A stretch of 64,000 bases of DNA from Desulforhopalus sp. IMCC35007 (GTDB taxonomy: Bacteria; Desulfobacterota; Desulfobulbia; Desulfobulbales; Desulfocapsaceae): the NCBI RefSeq assembly GCF_005116575.1, contig NZ_SWCN01000004.1:248001-312000 (forward strand). Reading direction: 5' to 3'. Shown here piece after piece: positions 55,506-64,000 of this stretch (positions are counted from its first letter, which is position 1; each line of letters begins with the position of its first letter). The notes below the pieces were generated by a model, which was not told the DNA's origin, searched no databases, and saw nothing but the letters and a program-made list of their open reading frames with translations. Both the position numbers and the translations under genes were made by a program.

Positions 55506-56133
55506 AAATCAGTGCGGTAGCCCTTCTCTTCCTATGCGGTATAGCATACCGATTTTACCAATTGCATCAGATTTAACCTCAAAAACAACATATTGAGATG
55601 CGCAATGGATATATTCTGATATCAGATCACCTGGTTGTTGTTAGGAGTTTTGAAAAAGCAGAGCTTCCTGCATACAGGAAAAACCTAAACCAAATGAGTC
55701 CAAGAATCCCTTTGCGTTGGCAGTGCAAATCTTTAACCCGAGCCTGCACGACTGTCAGTTAGTATCAACCACAATGCCTAACGCTATTTCTGGGGTAGTC
55801 AGCAAGGATTTTCTGGAACAATCCAGAACCTCAAAATGCTCCATTCATGGCTATTCTATTGGAAGTATTCTCGATTTCTCGGAAGTACCACGGCGCTCCA
55901 TTTCGATCGTGACATTCGGTTATGAAATAGTGTCAATTTGCAATAGGTTTTTGCAATGCGCCACGCCTTGCTGGGCGGGAGTCCAACAATTATTGAGACA
56001 ATACTCCTCCAAGCTTTAAGGTGCCAGAAAAACGATCAAGCGAGGTGAGTTGCAGTCATTACAAAACCACGACAATCCAAATTCTTATCCAGCTGTTACG
56101 TTCAATTACTCCCCAGACCCCAAAACCCCGAAA
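55506..56133. other. Noncoding gap with a weak terminator hairpin after the asparaginase gene
   Basis: 628 bases. CGGTAT-AGC-ATACCG (55537-55551) followed by ATTTT is a possible short terminator for the asparaginase gene. The rest has short open frames with no recognisable product, and I see no RNA gene or repeat. It may be decayed sequence. Confidence 0.4.
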
Positions 56134-57216
56134 TCATTCCGAACGACTCTTCCTACTGCGCATTTCCCCCAACGCTACAATAATCAATGTGACCATAGTT
56201 AGCGGAATTACGAAGAACAGCATGGCTGCACTAAAGCTAGGCAATACATCATGGTCAGATGCGGCTAAGACGAGGTATAACGTATAAGCCGCGTAGTACC
56301 CGAGAAACAACACACCTTCTTTCCTACTAATCAAACCACCTGTATAGAATATGGGTAGGCATGCGAACGCTACAACGATCATGACCGGAATATCGAACCT
56401 GAAGACCGCAGGGGCCACCTCGATGCCCGCTGGCGCCACTATACTAGCACATCCTAGCACGCCCATAATGTTGAAGATGTTACTACCGACAACATTCCCA
56501 ACAGCAATGTCTCGCTCGCCGCGAACCGCCGCAATGACTGAGGTAACAACTTCAGGCAGAGATGTACCAGCTGCGACAATCGTCAGCCCTATAACCAATT
56601 CGCTGACACCTAGATATTTGGCAAAGGAAACTGCTCCATTGACGAGCCAGCGCGAGCCAAGCACCAATAGTACGAGGCCGCCAAGGACCATGACTATGTT
56701 TTTAGCCCAGCTACTTTTTACACTCGCCTCAGTCCCAAATTCTTTCGCATACTCCTCTTTCACAGCGGCGTTTTCTCTGCGGCTTTGGTTAATCAAAAAC
56801 GAGACATAGATAGCTAAACCTACGACCAGCATGAGACCGTCAGTGCGACTGAAGTTCCCATCCAGCGAGAAGATGAACACAACAATCGAGATCGCTATCA
56901 TTATAGGTACATCAAACCGCACCAGTTGTTGCGATACAACAAGTGGCACAATCAAGGCTGAAAGGCCGAGGATAAAGAGAACGTTGAAAATATTACTTCC
57001 GACAACATTTCCAACGGCAAGACTCGCCTGATTGGATAGTGCTGAATTGACGCTTACCGCAAGTTCAGGTGAACTGGTACCGAACGCCACGACAGTCAGC
57101 CCGATAACCAGTGGTGATATACCAATAACGGCCGCTAAGCGGGATGCACCCCGCACTAATGCTTCTGCACCGACAATTAAAGAAACCAGCCCAGTGACGA
57201 AAAAGAAAATTGACAT
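56134..57216 (-). CDS. CaCA-family sodium/calcium exchanger (YrbG-like)
   Basis: 360 residues, about ten helices. The two inverted alpha-repeats are clear: GTSSPELAVSVNSAL with AVGNVVGSNIFNVLF, and GTSLPEVVTSVIAA with AVGNVVGSNIFNIMG. These hold the Glu/Asn/Ser residues that bind Ca2+ and Na+. Inner-membrane cation antiporter. Single gene; substrate could be Ca2+ or another divalent cation. Confidence 0.92.
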   Translation of the reverse strand: MSIFFFVTGLVSLIVGAEALVRGASRLAAVIGISPLVIGLTVVAFGTSSPELAVSVNSALSNQASLAVGNVVGSNIFNVLFILGLSALIVPLVVSQQLVRFDVPIMIAISIVVFIFSLDGNFSRTDGLMLVVGLAIYVSFLINQSRRENAAVKEEYAKEFGTEASVKSSWAKNIVMVLGGLVLLVLGSRWLVNGAVSFAKYLGVSELVIGLTIVAAGTSLPEVVTSVIAAVRGERDIAVGNVVGSNIFNIMGVLGCASIVAPAGIEVAPAVFRFDIPVMIVVAFACLPIFYTGGLISRKEGVLFLGYYAAYTLYLVLAASDHDVLPSFSAAMLFFVIPLTMVTLIIVALGEMRSRKSRSE

Positions 57217-57248
57217 AAGAACCCCAAGCTAGTGTGTGATTGATGCCC

Positions 57249-57300
57249 AACACCGAAGATCTCCTGCGTAGCATAGCGGAGTCAGGTCGTCTTCAGTGTT
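57249..57300. other. Imperfect 52-base hairpin upstream of the exchanger gene
   Basis: AACAC-c-GAAGA-t-CTCC pairs with GGAG ... TCTTC-a-GTGTT around a loop of about 13 bases. It lies between the start of the exchanger gene (minus) and the AI-2E gene (plus). It could be a transcript leader or a small repeat. Its GCCCAAC left edge resembles half of an integron attC site, but the right edge does not fit. Confidence 0.3.
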
Positions 57301-57450
57301 ATCCTGAGATTAATTGAGACTCTTAATTTCCGTAAATTGAATACCATTGCAGTACACGGAGTAACAGTATAAGCTCCTTGGTTACAAAAGCATTAGCATC
57401 TCACAAATTGTTTTTGTGGAACTCTATAATAAAAACTACACGAAGCTTTC

Positions 57451-58605
57451 ATGAAAACCAGCCATCCACCATTCAGTTCATTGCCTCACCCCTGGGATCG
57501 AATTGTTCTTCATATTGCCATCGTTATGGTTTGGGGTTTGCTGTTTGCCTTAGTTTTTCTACTTCGCTCGTTCTTTCTTCTTCTTTTTCTGACCTTTGTT
57601 TTTTCAACGATACAGGTTAACGGGGTCGCTCGTTTAGATAAATTCATCAAAAACAGGACGTTCCGGGTATTCCTTGTAGAAATCTTGTTCCTTGCCGTGC
57701 TGAGTATGGTAGGCGTATTCCTTTTGCCTAAGGTAAAGGTGCAAACGGAACTCTTTATGAGTCAGTTCCCTTCCTATCTAAAACGGGTCGATCAGGAGAT
57801 TCATGAACTGAGCATCAACTATCCCCTGCTCGCCGAAATCCTTCCGGAATTAGTCGTCGAAGCGCCGGAAAATAACAAAAAGGCGGTGGAAACCAATGTC
57901 ATTGAGTATTCGCCATCCCGATCAATGCTCCAACAGCTCCTCAAGGTCGGTGAAGAATCCGGTGGCATCGAAAATGTCAATCATGTCCTTGGGACTTTGG
58001 GCAATATTGGCGGGAAAATTGCCGCTGTGACCTCAACGTTTATTCTTTCAATATTGTTTTCTTTTCTTATCCTTCTAGATCTGCCGAGATTGGCGGCAAG
58101 CGTCCGGGAGTTGGAAAATACCAAACTTCGCTTCATCTACCTGAGTGTTGCCGATGATATCCGCGACTTCTCTCTAGTCCTGGGGAGAGCACTTGAGGCG
58201 CAGTTGATCATCGCCACAGTCAACAGCATTTTGACCGCCATAGGTATATCAATACTCGGGATTGGCGAACATGTGGCTTTTCTTTCAGTGATCGTTTTTT
58301 TCTGCAGTTTCATTCCGGTCATCGGTGTTTTTATCAGCTCAGTACCAATCTGTCTGATAGCTCTACAGACCTCTGGAATTCAAATCATGTTTTTAGCGGT
58401 GCTGCTCATCGCTTTTATTCATCTGATTGAAGGATACATACTCAATCCGAGAATCTATGGTTCATATATGAGGATCAATCCGGTCATTATCCTCATTATT
58501 CTAACAATAGGTGGAAAACTGTTTGGTTTTGGGGGGTTGCTTTTAGGTGTACCATTTTGCACATATCTTTTTGGTTATGCCATTCGTATCAGAGATAAAA
58601 GCTAA
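57451..58605 (+). CDS. AI-2E family transporter (YhhT/PerM-like)
   Basis: 384 residues. Two hydrophobic segments at the start (about 19-55), one near 75-95, a cytoplasmic middle region, then five helices, with the family block FCSFIPVIGVFISSVPI and EGYILNPRIYGSYMRINPVIIL near the end. Members export diverse small molecules or act as Na+/H+ antiporters; autoinducer-2 export is only one example. No ribosome site of note; isolated gene. Confidence 0.85.
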   Translation: MKTSHPPFSSLPHPWDRIVLHIAIVMVWGLLFALVFLLRSFFLLLFLTFVFSTIQVNGVARLDKFIKNRTFRVFLVEILFLAVLSMVGVFLLPKVKVQTELFMSQFPSYLKRVDQEIHELSINYPLLAEILPELVVEAPENNKKAVETNVIEYSPSRSMLQQLLKVGEESGGIENVNHVLGTLGNIGGKIAAVTSTFILSILFSFLILLDLPRLAASVRELENTKLRFIYLSVADDIRDFSLVLGRALEAQLIIATVNSILTAIGISILGIGEHVAFLSVIVFFCSFIPVIGVFISSVPICLIALQTSGIQIMFLAVLLIAFIHLIEGYILNPRIYGSYMRINPVIILIILTIGGKLFGFGGLLLGVPFCTYLFGYAIRIRDKS

Positions 58606-58891
58606 CTCCGGTAACCTCGTTGCAGTTGACATTTGATAGCCTATTCGGTTTGGGGGTATTGTGGTTGGCTTTGATGAGCGTTGGCCAGGGCAGCTCTGTT
58701 CAGGTCCATTATGTTGTTCATCTCTTTTTGGCCTCTTGCTTCTGTGCGCTGACATGGGTACGTTTGGATGCGCCTGATAGCAGTCCTGGCGGCGACTCCA
58801 GGGTGCCAATATAATTGCGTCTAGCGCCGAGGATGTTCAGTCACACATTCACAGTGCTTTCAATGAGATCCTAAAAACGGAACGAGGAAAG
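58606..58891. other. Noncoding gap before the PsiE-like gene
   Basis: 286 bases. The frame of the following gene remains open upstream to 58781 and reads like protein (SSAEDVQSHIHSAFNEILK) but has no start codon. It could be a gene remnant. Nothing else seen. Confidence 0.35.
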
Positions 58892-59326
58892 ATGATTGAT
58901 TTACTGAAAAAGTTTGAACGTATCGTTACTGGGCTATTGGTTATAATGTTGGCTTTGGTGGTCGTTTTAGCATTGATCGATCTTGGCTGGCTTCTGGTTC
59001 AGGACATTTTGAAGCCCCCATTATTCATTCTTGAGATAGGAGATTTGCTAGAAATATTCGGTGTTTTCCTCCTAGTCCTCATTGGCCTCGAACTGCTAGA
59101 AACAGTTAAATGTTATTACCTCAAAGGCAAGATCGAACTGAAAGTGATCTTTACCGTCGCACTGATTGCCATTGGCCGAAAGATCATAATTCTAGAGCCT
59201 GACAAATATAGTGGCTTGACACTCATCGGCATTGGGGTCATTATTCTTGCCCTCGTCGCTGGTTACTTCGTAGTTTCCTCTACAGGCATGAAATTTCAGA
59301 GAAGCCTCACAAAACCGGTGATATAG
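58892..59326 (+). CDS. PsiE-like phosphate-starvation-inducible family membrane protein
   Basis: 144 residues, four helices (about 12-32, 48-68, 83-98, 106-126) with the PsiE-family stretch between helix 2 and helix 3 (ELLETVKCYYLKGKIELKVIF). Function of the family is unknown. ACGAGGAAAG precedes the ATG. The sequence 5' of the ATG stays open in frame for 37 codons without a start. Confidence 0.72.
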   Translation: MIDLLKKFERIVTGLLVIMLALVVVLALIDLGWLLVQDILKPPLFILEIGDLLEIFGVFLLVLIGLELLETVKCYYLKGKIELKVIFTVALIAIGRKIIILEPDKYSGLTLIGIGVIILALVAGYFVVSSTGMKFQRSLTKPVI

Positions 59327-59505
59327 CTAGGGATCGTCGGCTGTTATTGATAATGTTGCTGGCCCTCGCCGTCGTTCTCGGTTACACCTTACTGTCATTG
59401 CCTGACCATGCAGAAGGTCTCTAGAAAATGGTGGCCGATAAAATGGAGATGAGCCGAGGAAGTTTCCCCTGTGTGTATTTAAGAAATTGTCTCAAAAACC
59501 TAACA

Positions 59506-60576
59506 ATTCAAAATCTGATTACCCCCATTCTTCAGCACGTTTTAATTTATACTGAGGTAGAGGTTGGGTTTTAATCGCCTGCTTAATCAAAATCTCAATC
59601 ATGGAGCCCATATCAAACCTGTTATTAAATCGAAAATTGAATTCAGCTAAACATCTAGGCAAGTGCTTGCAACTCACAGAATGATATGTGCCGTGAATAG
59701 ACCTTTTGACATTGCCAATCATGGTATTGACCCAATGAAAGAACTTGTTGTCTGGATCTTCATATATCCCAGCAGTGTTGATTGAGTGATGAAGATCCAC
59801 TACATGGCAAATACTAGAAAATGACCTAAAGCCATCTGTAACGACGACACAATTATCGTCGAGGTGCCTTAAAGCCCATCTCTCAATTTCATTGGAGGTA
59901 AATGCTTTAACTTTACTCATCCGCATGTGAATTGGGTGACCATTATCGTTATGGGAGACTGCTGCGAGAAATGGTGTTTTACCAGATGCTCCGCGACCTC
60001 GTTTTCCACTTTTTTTACCACCCCAGTACACATCATCAAGCTCAACAAGGTTATCAAGACGTAGAGAATCATCAGAACTCTTCATGACATGCTGAATTTT
60101 TTGCTTCAACCTGAAGGCCGCATTTACAGAAATTCCAAGTAGCCTTCTCAAATGGAGAGCCGATAAGCCATCTTTAGATTGAGTTATGAAGTAGATAGCC
60201 AGAAACCAAGTAGTAAGGGGAAGTTTAGACGATCCGAAGATTGTTCCACTTATGAGAGAGCTTTGATGTTTGCAAGTAGTGCATTGATATAGATTGCGTG
60301 TTGTTATGGTATAATAGTGGTTGCAACCACATTGAGGGCAGCAAAACCCAGTAGGCCATTTCATGTTAAAGAGCCTATTTCTACAATCCTCTTCAGTACC
60401 ATATGATTTTAGAAAGTTCTGCAAGCTCAAACCTTTTTGAAATTGTATTTTGTTTTTAGGCATATCCCTCCTCCTGTTTTTTAGAGGTATTATGACACAC
60501 CTGGTAGGACAAATAGTGTCCTACCTCAATACTCTTTTCACCTCTACTGAACTTTAGGGGTAATCAGAATTCAAAA
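59506..60576. mobile_element. IS1595-family insertion sequence with 8-bp target duplication
   Basis: The element spans 59514-60568 (1055 bp). Terminal inverted repeats TCTGATTACCCC at 59514-59525 and GGGGTAATCAGA at 60557-60568 match over 12 bp. Exact direct repeats ATTCAAAA flank it at 59506-59513 and 60569-60576, the 8-bp duplication typical of IS1595. One intact transposase gene on the minus strand. The perfect duplication and undamaged gene point to recent insertion. The surrounding sequence is noncoding, so no gene appears broken. Confidence 0.95.
59519..60463 (-). CDS. IS1595-family (ISXO2-like) transposase
   Basis: 314 residues. N-terminal zinc ribbon with CPQCG and CTTCKHQ (about 42-67), then a DDE-type catalytic core: ELDDVYWGGKKSGKRGRG (first Asp), VVTDGFRSF (second Asp) and HWVNTMIGNVKRSIHGTYH, whose N-K-H pattern is the usual third part in this family. 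Complete and free of stops, so likely active. Its stop lies just inside the left terminal repeat region. Confidence 0.95.
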   Translation of the reverse strand: MPKNKIQFQKGLSLQNFLKSYGTEEDCRNRLFNMKWPTGFCCPQCGCNHYYTITTRNLYQCTTCKHQSSLISGTIFGSSKLPLTTWFLAIYFITQSKDGLSALHLRRLLGISVNAAFRLKQKIQHVMKSSDDSLRLDNLVELDDVYWGGKKSGKRGRGASGKTPFLAAVSHNDNGHPIHMRMSKVKAFTSNEIERWALRHLDDNCVVVTDGFRSFSSICHVVDLHHSINTAGIYEDPDNKFFHWVNTMIGNVKRSIHGTYHSVSCKHLPRCLAEFNFRFNNRFDMGSMIEILIKQAIKTQPLPQYKLKRAEEWG

Positions 60577-61209
60577 AGATACTTTCAATCTCTGGAAGAT
60601 CAAAATATTCATTGAGATCCTAGTGTGATATAAAGCATTTCAGATTACGTATACTTCCAAAAAATCAACCGAGACGATTACTCAATTTCTGACCATCATC
60701 GGCGTTGATACTTTCTTATCGGTCGACATTTTCAAACCACTTGATCAGGGTAACTCTAGTGCCCTTATTGCTTTGCTCATTTTTAAACTATCTTTGATAA
60801 AGCTCGGCCTGAAATTACGCCATTTCTGAACTATTCCATATAAATAGACAGGCCTACCTGCACCGGAAAGCCCTTACTGAATTACACTGACGTGAGCTTG
60901 GCATTGCCAGCGGGAATCTTTGCAGGAACAGATCGATCTGTATTCATCCCTCTTTTGGTCACACACCAATACAGAAAATCCCTGTTGATTTGCCTTCAAA
61001 TACTCATTAACATGTTAGGTTGTGTATGGGGGAGGCTAAGATCCCTCTTTTGGTTCCAGTTTGGTTCTTTTCTCGATGAATCAACCCTACTGAGTAGATA
61101 ATATTCCAGGGTTGCCCGATTATTTGATCATACTATATTTTTTGACGTTTACGTGAACAATAAATCAGCCAAAAAAAATCCAATGTTTTAAAAAAACCAT
61201 CTATATTTC
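60577..61209. other. Noncoding gap between the insertion sequence and the PotD-like gene
   Basis: 633 bases, AT-rich. I see no gene, repeat or RNA. It should hold the promoter of the potD-like/histidine kinase operon. Confidence 0.45.
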
Positions 61210-62265
61210 TTGACTGTTGCAATAACAGTCCTTTTGTTTTCATCTTTGAGCCATGCTGAAGAAACATTACAACCTCAAGAGGATGGAAAAGAAATACTGA
61301 CCATTCTTAACTGGTCTGACTATATGGATTCTGAAGTCATTCGTGAATTCGAAGAAATGTATAATGTTCAGGTAAAAGAAGTGTATTTTGAAACAGAGGA
61401 TTTGCGGACCGACATGTTACTTCGGGCAACTGGTAAAAAAATAGATTTAGTGGTCTGCAACGATATTGCTATCAGAGCATATGCTAAAATTGGCTGGATT
61501 GAGCCACTGGCTAGAGAAGAAATTCCTAACCTCAAATATATTGATCCCAGATGGCAAAAACTATCCCCAGAAAGTCAGCGGTATGGCGTCCCCTATCTTT
61601 GGGGAACCACCGGTATAGCCTATAGGAAAGATAAGGTTACTACCCCTGTGAAAAGCTGGAAGGCTTTATTTCAGCCGAATGAAGAATTACGTCAAAAAAT
61701 TCTGATGGTAAATGATGTTGGTGATATCTTTGGTATGGCACTTAAATTATTAGGGTATTCAGCAAACAGTACAGACCCTGAGAACTATGAAGAGGTCGAG
61801 AAACTCCTTGTCAGCCAAAGGCCGTTCGTCAGAAATTATGGCTATATTTCCCTTGACGAATCATCGGTTCTCGTCACAGGCGATGTCTGGATGGCAATGA
61901 TATATAACGGTGACGCAATTGCGCTCATGGAATATCAGCCCTCGATCGAATACATTGTCCCAGATGAAGGTGGAAACATATGGGTCGATTACCTCTGTGT
62001 AATGCAGTCGTCAGATAATAAAAAACTGGCTGCAAAATTTATAAATTTTCTGAATATACCCAAAAACGCTGCACGTATTGCGGTGTCTGCCTATTATGCC
62101 TCACCGAACAAGGCTGCAGAGAAATTATTACCGGAAGATTTTCTCAACAACCCTACGATATATCCCTCTCAAGAGGTTCTGGCAAAATCTGAAATATATC
62201 TGCCGTTGCCTGTTAATATAACGAAAATGAAAAACAGTATTTTGAGTCGCATTCTACAGAAATAG
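61210..62265 (+). CDS. PotD-like polyamine-type periplasmic binding protein with TTG or broken start
   Basis: 351 residues. Signal peptide then ILNWSDYMDSEVIREFEEMY, typical of spermidine/putrescine-binding proteins, and LWGTTGIAYRKDKV in the hinge. The visible start is TTG 61210, with no good ribosome site. An in-frame ATG at 61183 is followed two codons later by TAA (ATG TTT TAA AAA AAC). Without that stop, the extended signal peptide would look quite normal. So either TTG is used or a nonsense change hit codon 3. No permease or ATPase genes follow; instead a sensor kinase starts 8 bases on, so it may be the ligand sensor of that kinase. Confidence 0.82.
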   Translation: MTVAITVLLFSSLSHAEETLQPQEDGKEILTILNWSDYMDSEVIREFEEMYNVQVKEVYFETEDLRTDMLLRATGKKIDLVVCNDIAIRAYAKIGWIEPLAREEIPNLKYIDPRWQKLSPESQRYGVPYLWGTTGIAYRKDKVTTPVKSWKALFQPNEELRQKILMVNDVGDIFGMALKLLGYSANSTDPENYEEVEKLLVSQRPFVRNYGYISLDESSVLVTGDVWMAMIYNGDAIALMEYQPSIEYIVPDEGGNIWVDYLCVMQSSDNKKLAAKFINFLNIPKNAARIAVSAYYASPNKAAEKLLPEDFLNNPTIYPSQEVLAKSEIYLPLPVNITKMKNSILSRILQK

Positions 62266-62273
62266 GGGCTTGC

Positions 62274-64000
62274 TTGAAATTACAAACCAAAATACGCTAT
62301 TTTCTGATTCCTCTTATTGTAGGACCGGTACTTGCCATTGGCTTGATTTCGTATATTACTCTGAAAAACATCTCTGAAAAAGCCAGCCAGGTAGAAATAA
62401 ATACCAAGATGGCTCAACTTGAAACACAGATCCGTTTCATTCGTCAGACGGCCGAGGCCAATATAGAGCTGTTTTCTAAGTCAGATATTCTGGAGCAATA
62501 TTTACGCACGGAAAATGAGTGGCAACGCTTTTACCTCATGCAGCCACCTCTGATTAGACAATTTGCTAGTTATCAATCGGCATATCCTTATTATCATGAG
62601 ATTCGAGTTCTTTCACCTGACGGTACAGAAGATACCCGCTATGCTGTTAACAGCCTCAATAAGAACTCAGTAAATGAATCTGACACTTCTGTTTTTAAAA
62701 TCAGTCAAACCTCCAAACGAGATGTCAATTCCCTATTTTTAGAAAATCACGACAACAGCCATACCGAACTGTTTGTTATAAAAAAAATACGTCTTCGGCC
62801 ATATGATCAGAATCCAGATTCTACAGTACAAAATCACCAGGTGTATGGTTACCTTGTTCTCACAGTTGCCTTGGATTTTCTACAACAACTGATTCTCGAC
62901 AATCCCATTGGAGAGAGTGGCTATATGTTTCTCACGGATAACAGCGGCAAAGTGTTGTTCCATGTCAACATGGAGAAAATCAGGACCAACTTACCACCAA
63001 TTCTCTTTCAAAATATTGTTGAGACTATACGTCAGGAGGCCAGATTAGAGACAAAAATTGATGGACGTTCTTCGATTGTCCAAGGTAGAACTCTAGGTGA
63101 CGATCTATTCTTGTTCGCGGTGCTTCCAGAAAATGAGCACCGAGCAGCCAGACAACGTCTAGCTCTGCTTGTTTCGTTTTTCACGGTAATGACCATATTG
63201 ATCACAATGAAATTATTCGGAGAATTTCTCAGACGTACTATTGTCATACCTGTCGGGAAATTGTTGAAGGTGGCAGAAGAAATAGGACGAGGAAATTTTT
63301 CTGCTACAATAGACTTAAAGGGAACTGACGAAATAAATGTCCTTGCTGAGTCCATGCAAGACATGAGTCTGAGATTGCAGGACTCCAATAAACAGATATT
63401 ATCCTCACTTGCGGAAAAAGAAGTACTTTTAAGGGAGATACATCACCGAGTAAAAAATAATATGGCAGTGATCTCAAGTATGCTGAACCTTCAGTCTGGT
63501 AAATCCAAGAATAGTGAAGTTGCAGGTGCGCTACAAGAAGCACAGAACAGAATCCAGGCGATGGCACTTATTCATGATACAATTTATCGTTCTGATGAGT
63601 TTGGTAAAGTATTGCTCAATGACTACATTAAAAAATTAGTATTGTGCTTAGACAATGTCTTTACGGCTGATGAGAATAGAGTCGTACACTATGAGATTGA
63701 GTCTTCAGAGATATTTCTTGAACTAAGTCAGGCGGTTTCATTTGGCTTGATTTTAAATGAAATTATAACAAACTCTTTGAAACACGCTTTTCCAAGTCAA
63801 GCAGGGACCGTCTATATCGAGGTTAAACGTTCTACGAATAATGCTATTGAACTGAAAGTCAGTGACAATGGTATTGGCATTAAGGATATTGAAACTGCAA
63901 AGAGTAGTTCTGGTTCCATGGGGTTAAAGATCATCTCACTTTTAACGGAACAACTGCATGGGGAGTTGGAGATTAATAGTTTGGAAACAGGTTTGGAGTT
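62274..64000 (+). CDS. Sensor histidine kinase (Cache-HAMP-HisKA_2), 3' end outside window
   Basis: TTG start with AGGGG about nine bases upstream; no stop before the window ends, about 575 residues visible. Helix at ~8-28, extracytoplasmic Cache-like sensor domain (~30-290, with GYMFLTDNSGKVLFH), second helix ~293-315, HAMP (~315-370), then HisKA_2 with the phospho-His in REIHHRVKNNMAVISS (His390-His391) and a HATPase domain (NEIITNSLKHAF as N-box, VSDNGIGI as G1). It follows the PotD-like gene closely, suggesting periplasmic ligand sensing. Cognate regulator is not in view. Confidence 0.9.
   Translation, partial: MKLQTKIRYFLIPLIVGPVLAIGLISYITLKNISEKASQVEINTKMAQLETQIRFIRQTAEANIELFSKSDILEQYLRTENEWQRFYLMQPPLIRQFASYQSAYPYYHEIRVLSPDGTEDTRYAVNSLNKNSVNESDTSVFKISQTSKRDVNSLFLENHDNSHTELFVIKKIRLRPYDQNPDSTVQNHQVYGYLVLTVALDFLQQLILDNPIGESGYMFLTDNSGKVLFHVNMEKIRTNLPPILFQNIVETIRQEARLETKIDGRSSIVQGRTLGDDLFLFAVLPENEHRAARQRLALLVSFFTVMTILITMKLFGEFLRRTIVIPVGKLLKVAEEIGRGNFSATIDLKGTDEINVLAESMQDMSLRLQDSNKQILSSLAEKEVLLREIHHRVKNNMAVISSMLNLQSGKSKNSEVAGALQEAQNRIQAMALIHDTIYRSDEFGKVLLNDYIKKLVLCLDNVFTADENRVVHYEIESSEIFLELSQAVSFGLILNEIITNSLKHAFPSQAGTVYIEVKRSTNNAIELKVSDNGIGIKDIETAKSSSGSMGLKIISLLTEQLHGELEINSLETGLE

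Noticed and set aside
55717-56019. 100-residue open frame after the asparaginase gene
   Set aside because: No recognisable family, no ribosome site, and composition like the surrounding noncoding sequence.
57243-57303. Possible integron attC site (GCCCAAC ... GTT)
   Set aside because: The left edge fits the R-Y-Y-Y-AAC pattern, but the right edge GTTATCC is not its complement, and no integrase or gene-cassette array is in view.
58781-58891. N-terminal extension of the PsiE-like protein
   Set aside because: The frame is open and protein-like but has no start codon, while ATG 58892 has a strong ribosome site.
59353-59424. 23-residue hydrophobic frame after the PsiE-like gene
   Set aside because: Single short hydrophobic stretch without a ribosome site; could be chance.

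Overview
The window looks like chromosome of a Gram-negative, anaerobic delta-type bacterium (Desulfobacterota, most likely a Desulfobulbales relative such as Desulfotalea, Desulfocapsa or Desulforhopalus). This rests on gene content only: LolA, PagL, LpxL-type and RND outer-envelope genes, a NapH/NapG-type polyferredoxin beside a DUF362 protein, many radical SAM enzymes, and moderate GC. No rRNA or tRNA was seen.

Layout. 1-3165: end of a Cu/Ag efflux locus (CusA-type RND pump, CusF-like chaperone). 3487-6420: a lone receiver protein, a fused NapH-NapG-like ferredoxin membrane protein and a Tat-exported DUF362 protein. 6895-46014: a ~39 kb specialised lipid cluster. 46539-54379: a polyphosphate locus (Cys/Lys-rich mini-protein, ParA-type ATPase, CYTH/CHAD protein, a short ribbon-helix-helix protein, Ppk1) followed by a TIGR01777 epimerase and a membrane protein. 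54444-59326: asparaginase, Na+/Ca2+ exchanger, AI-2E family protein and PsiE-like protein. 59506-60576: an intact IS1595-type insertion with an 8-bp target duplication. 61210-64000: a PotD-like binding protein and a sensor histidine kinase cut by the window edge.

The lipid cluster is the main find. It has four ACPs, three FabF-type ketosynthases, a ketosynthase fused to a second ketosynthase-like domain with no active-site Cys, a KAS III, a FabG ketoreductase, three different hot-dog dehydratase-type proteins, a thioesterase, an AMP-ligase, a fused fatty acid kinase (DhaL-DegV), two lipid acyltransferases, two glycosyltransferases, a carotenoid-desaturase-like flavoprotein, an ICMT-like methyltransferase, an MMPL exporter fused to a methyltransferase, a LolA-like carrier, a DUF3261 lipoprotein, an ABC-2 exporter, a BtrH-like acyltransferase and seven radical SAM enzymes (four with an N-terminal B12-binding fold). 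The LolA/DUF3261/MMPL/FabG/dehydratase/KS/ACP set is the chassis of aryl polyene (APE) and flexirubin clusters. The radical SAM enzymes with the desaturase-like flavoprotein recall the gene sets proposed for ladderane lipids in anammox bacteria. No ammonia lyase for an aromatic starter is present. Inference: acyl chains are built and desaturated on dedicated ACPs, remodelled by radical SAM and FAD enzymes, loaded on a membrane lipid or glycolipid and moved to the outer membrane. The product is unknown.

Most cluster genes are on the minus strand in tightly overlapping runs (many ATGA or TAATG junctions). One plus-strand operon (37661-43518) diverges from the minus-strand operon at 37456-37660 and converges on a two-gene minus operon (46014-43555).
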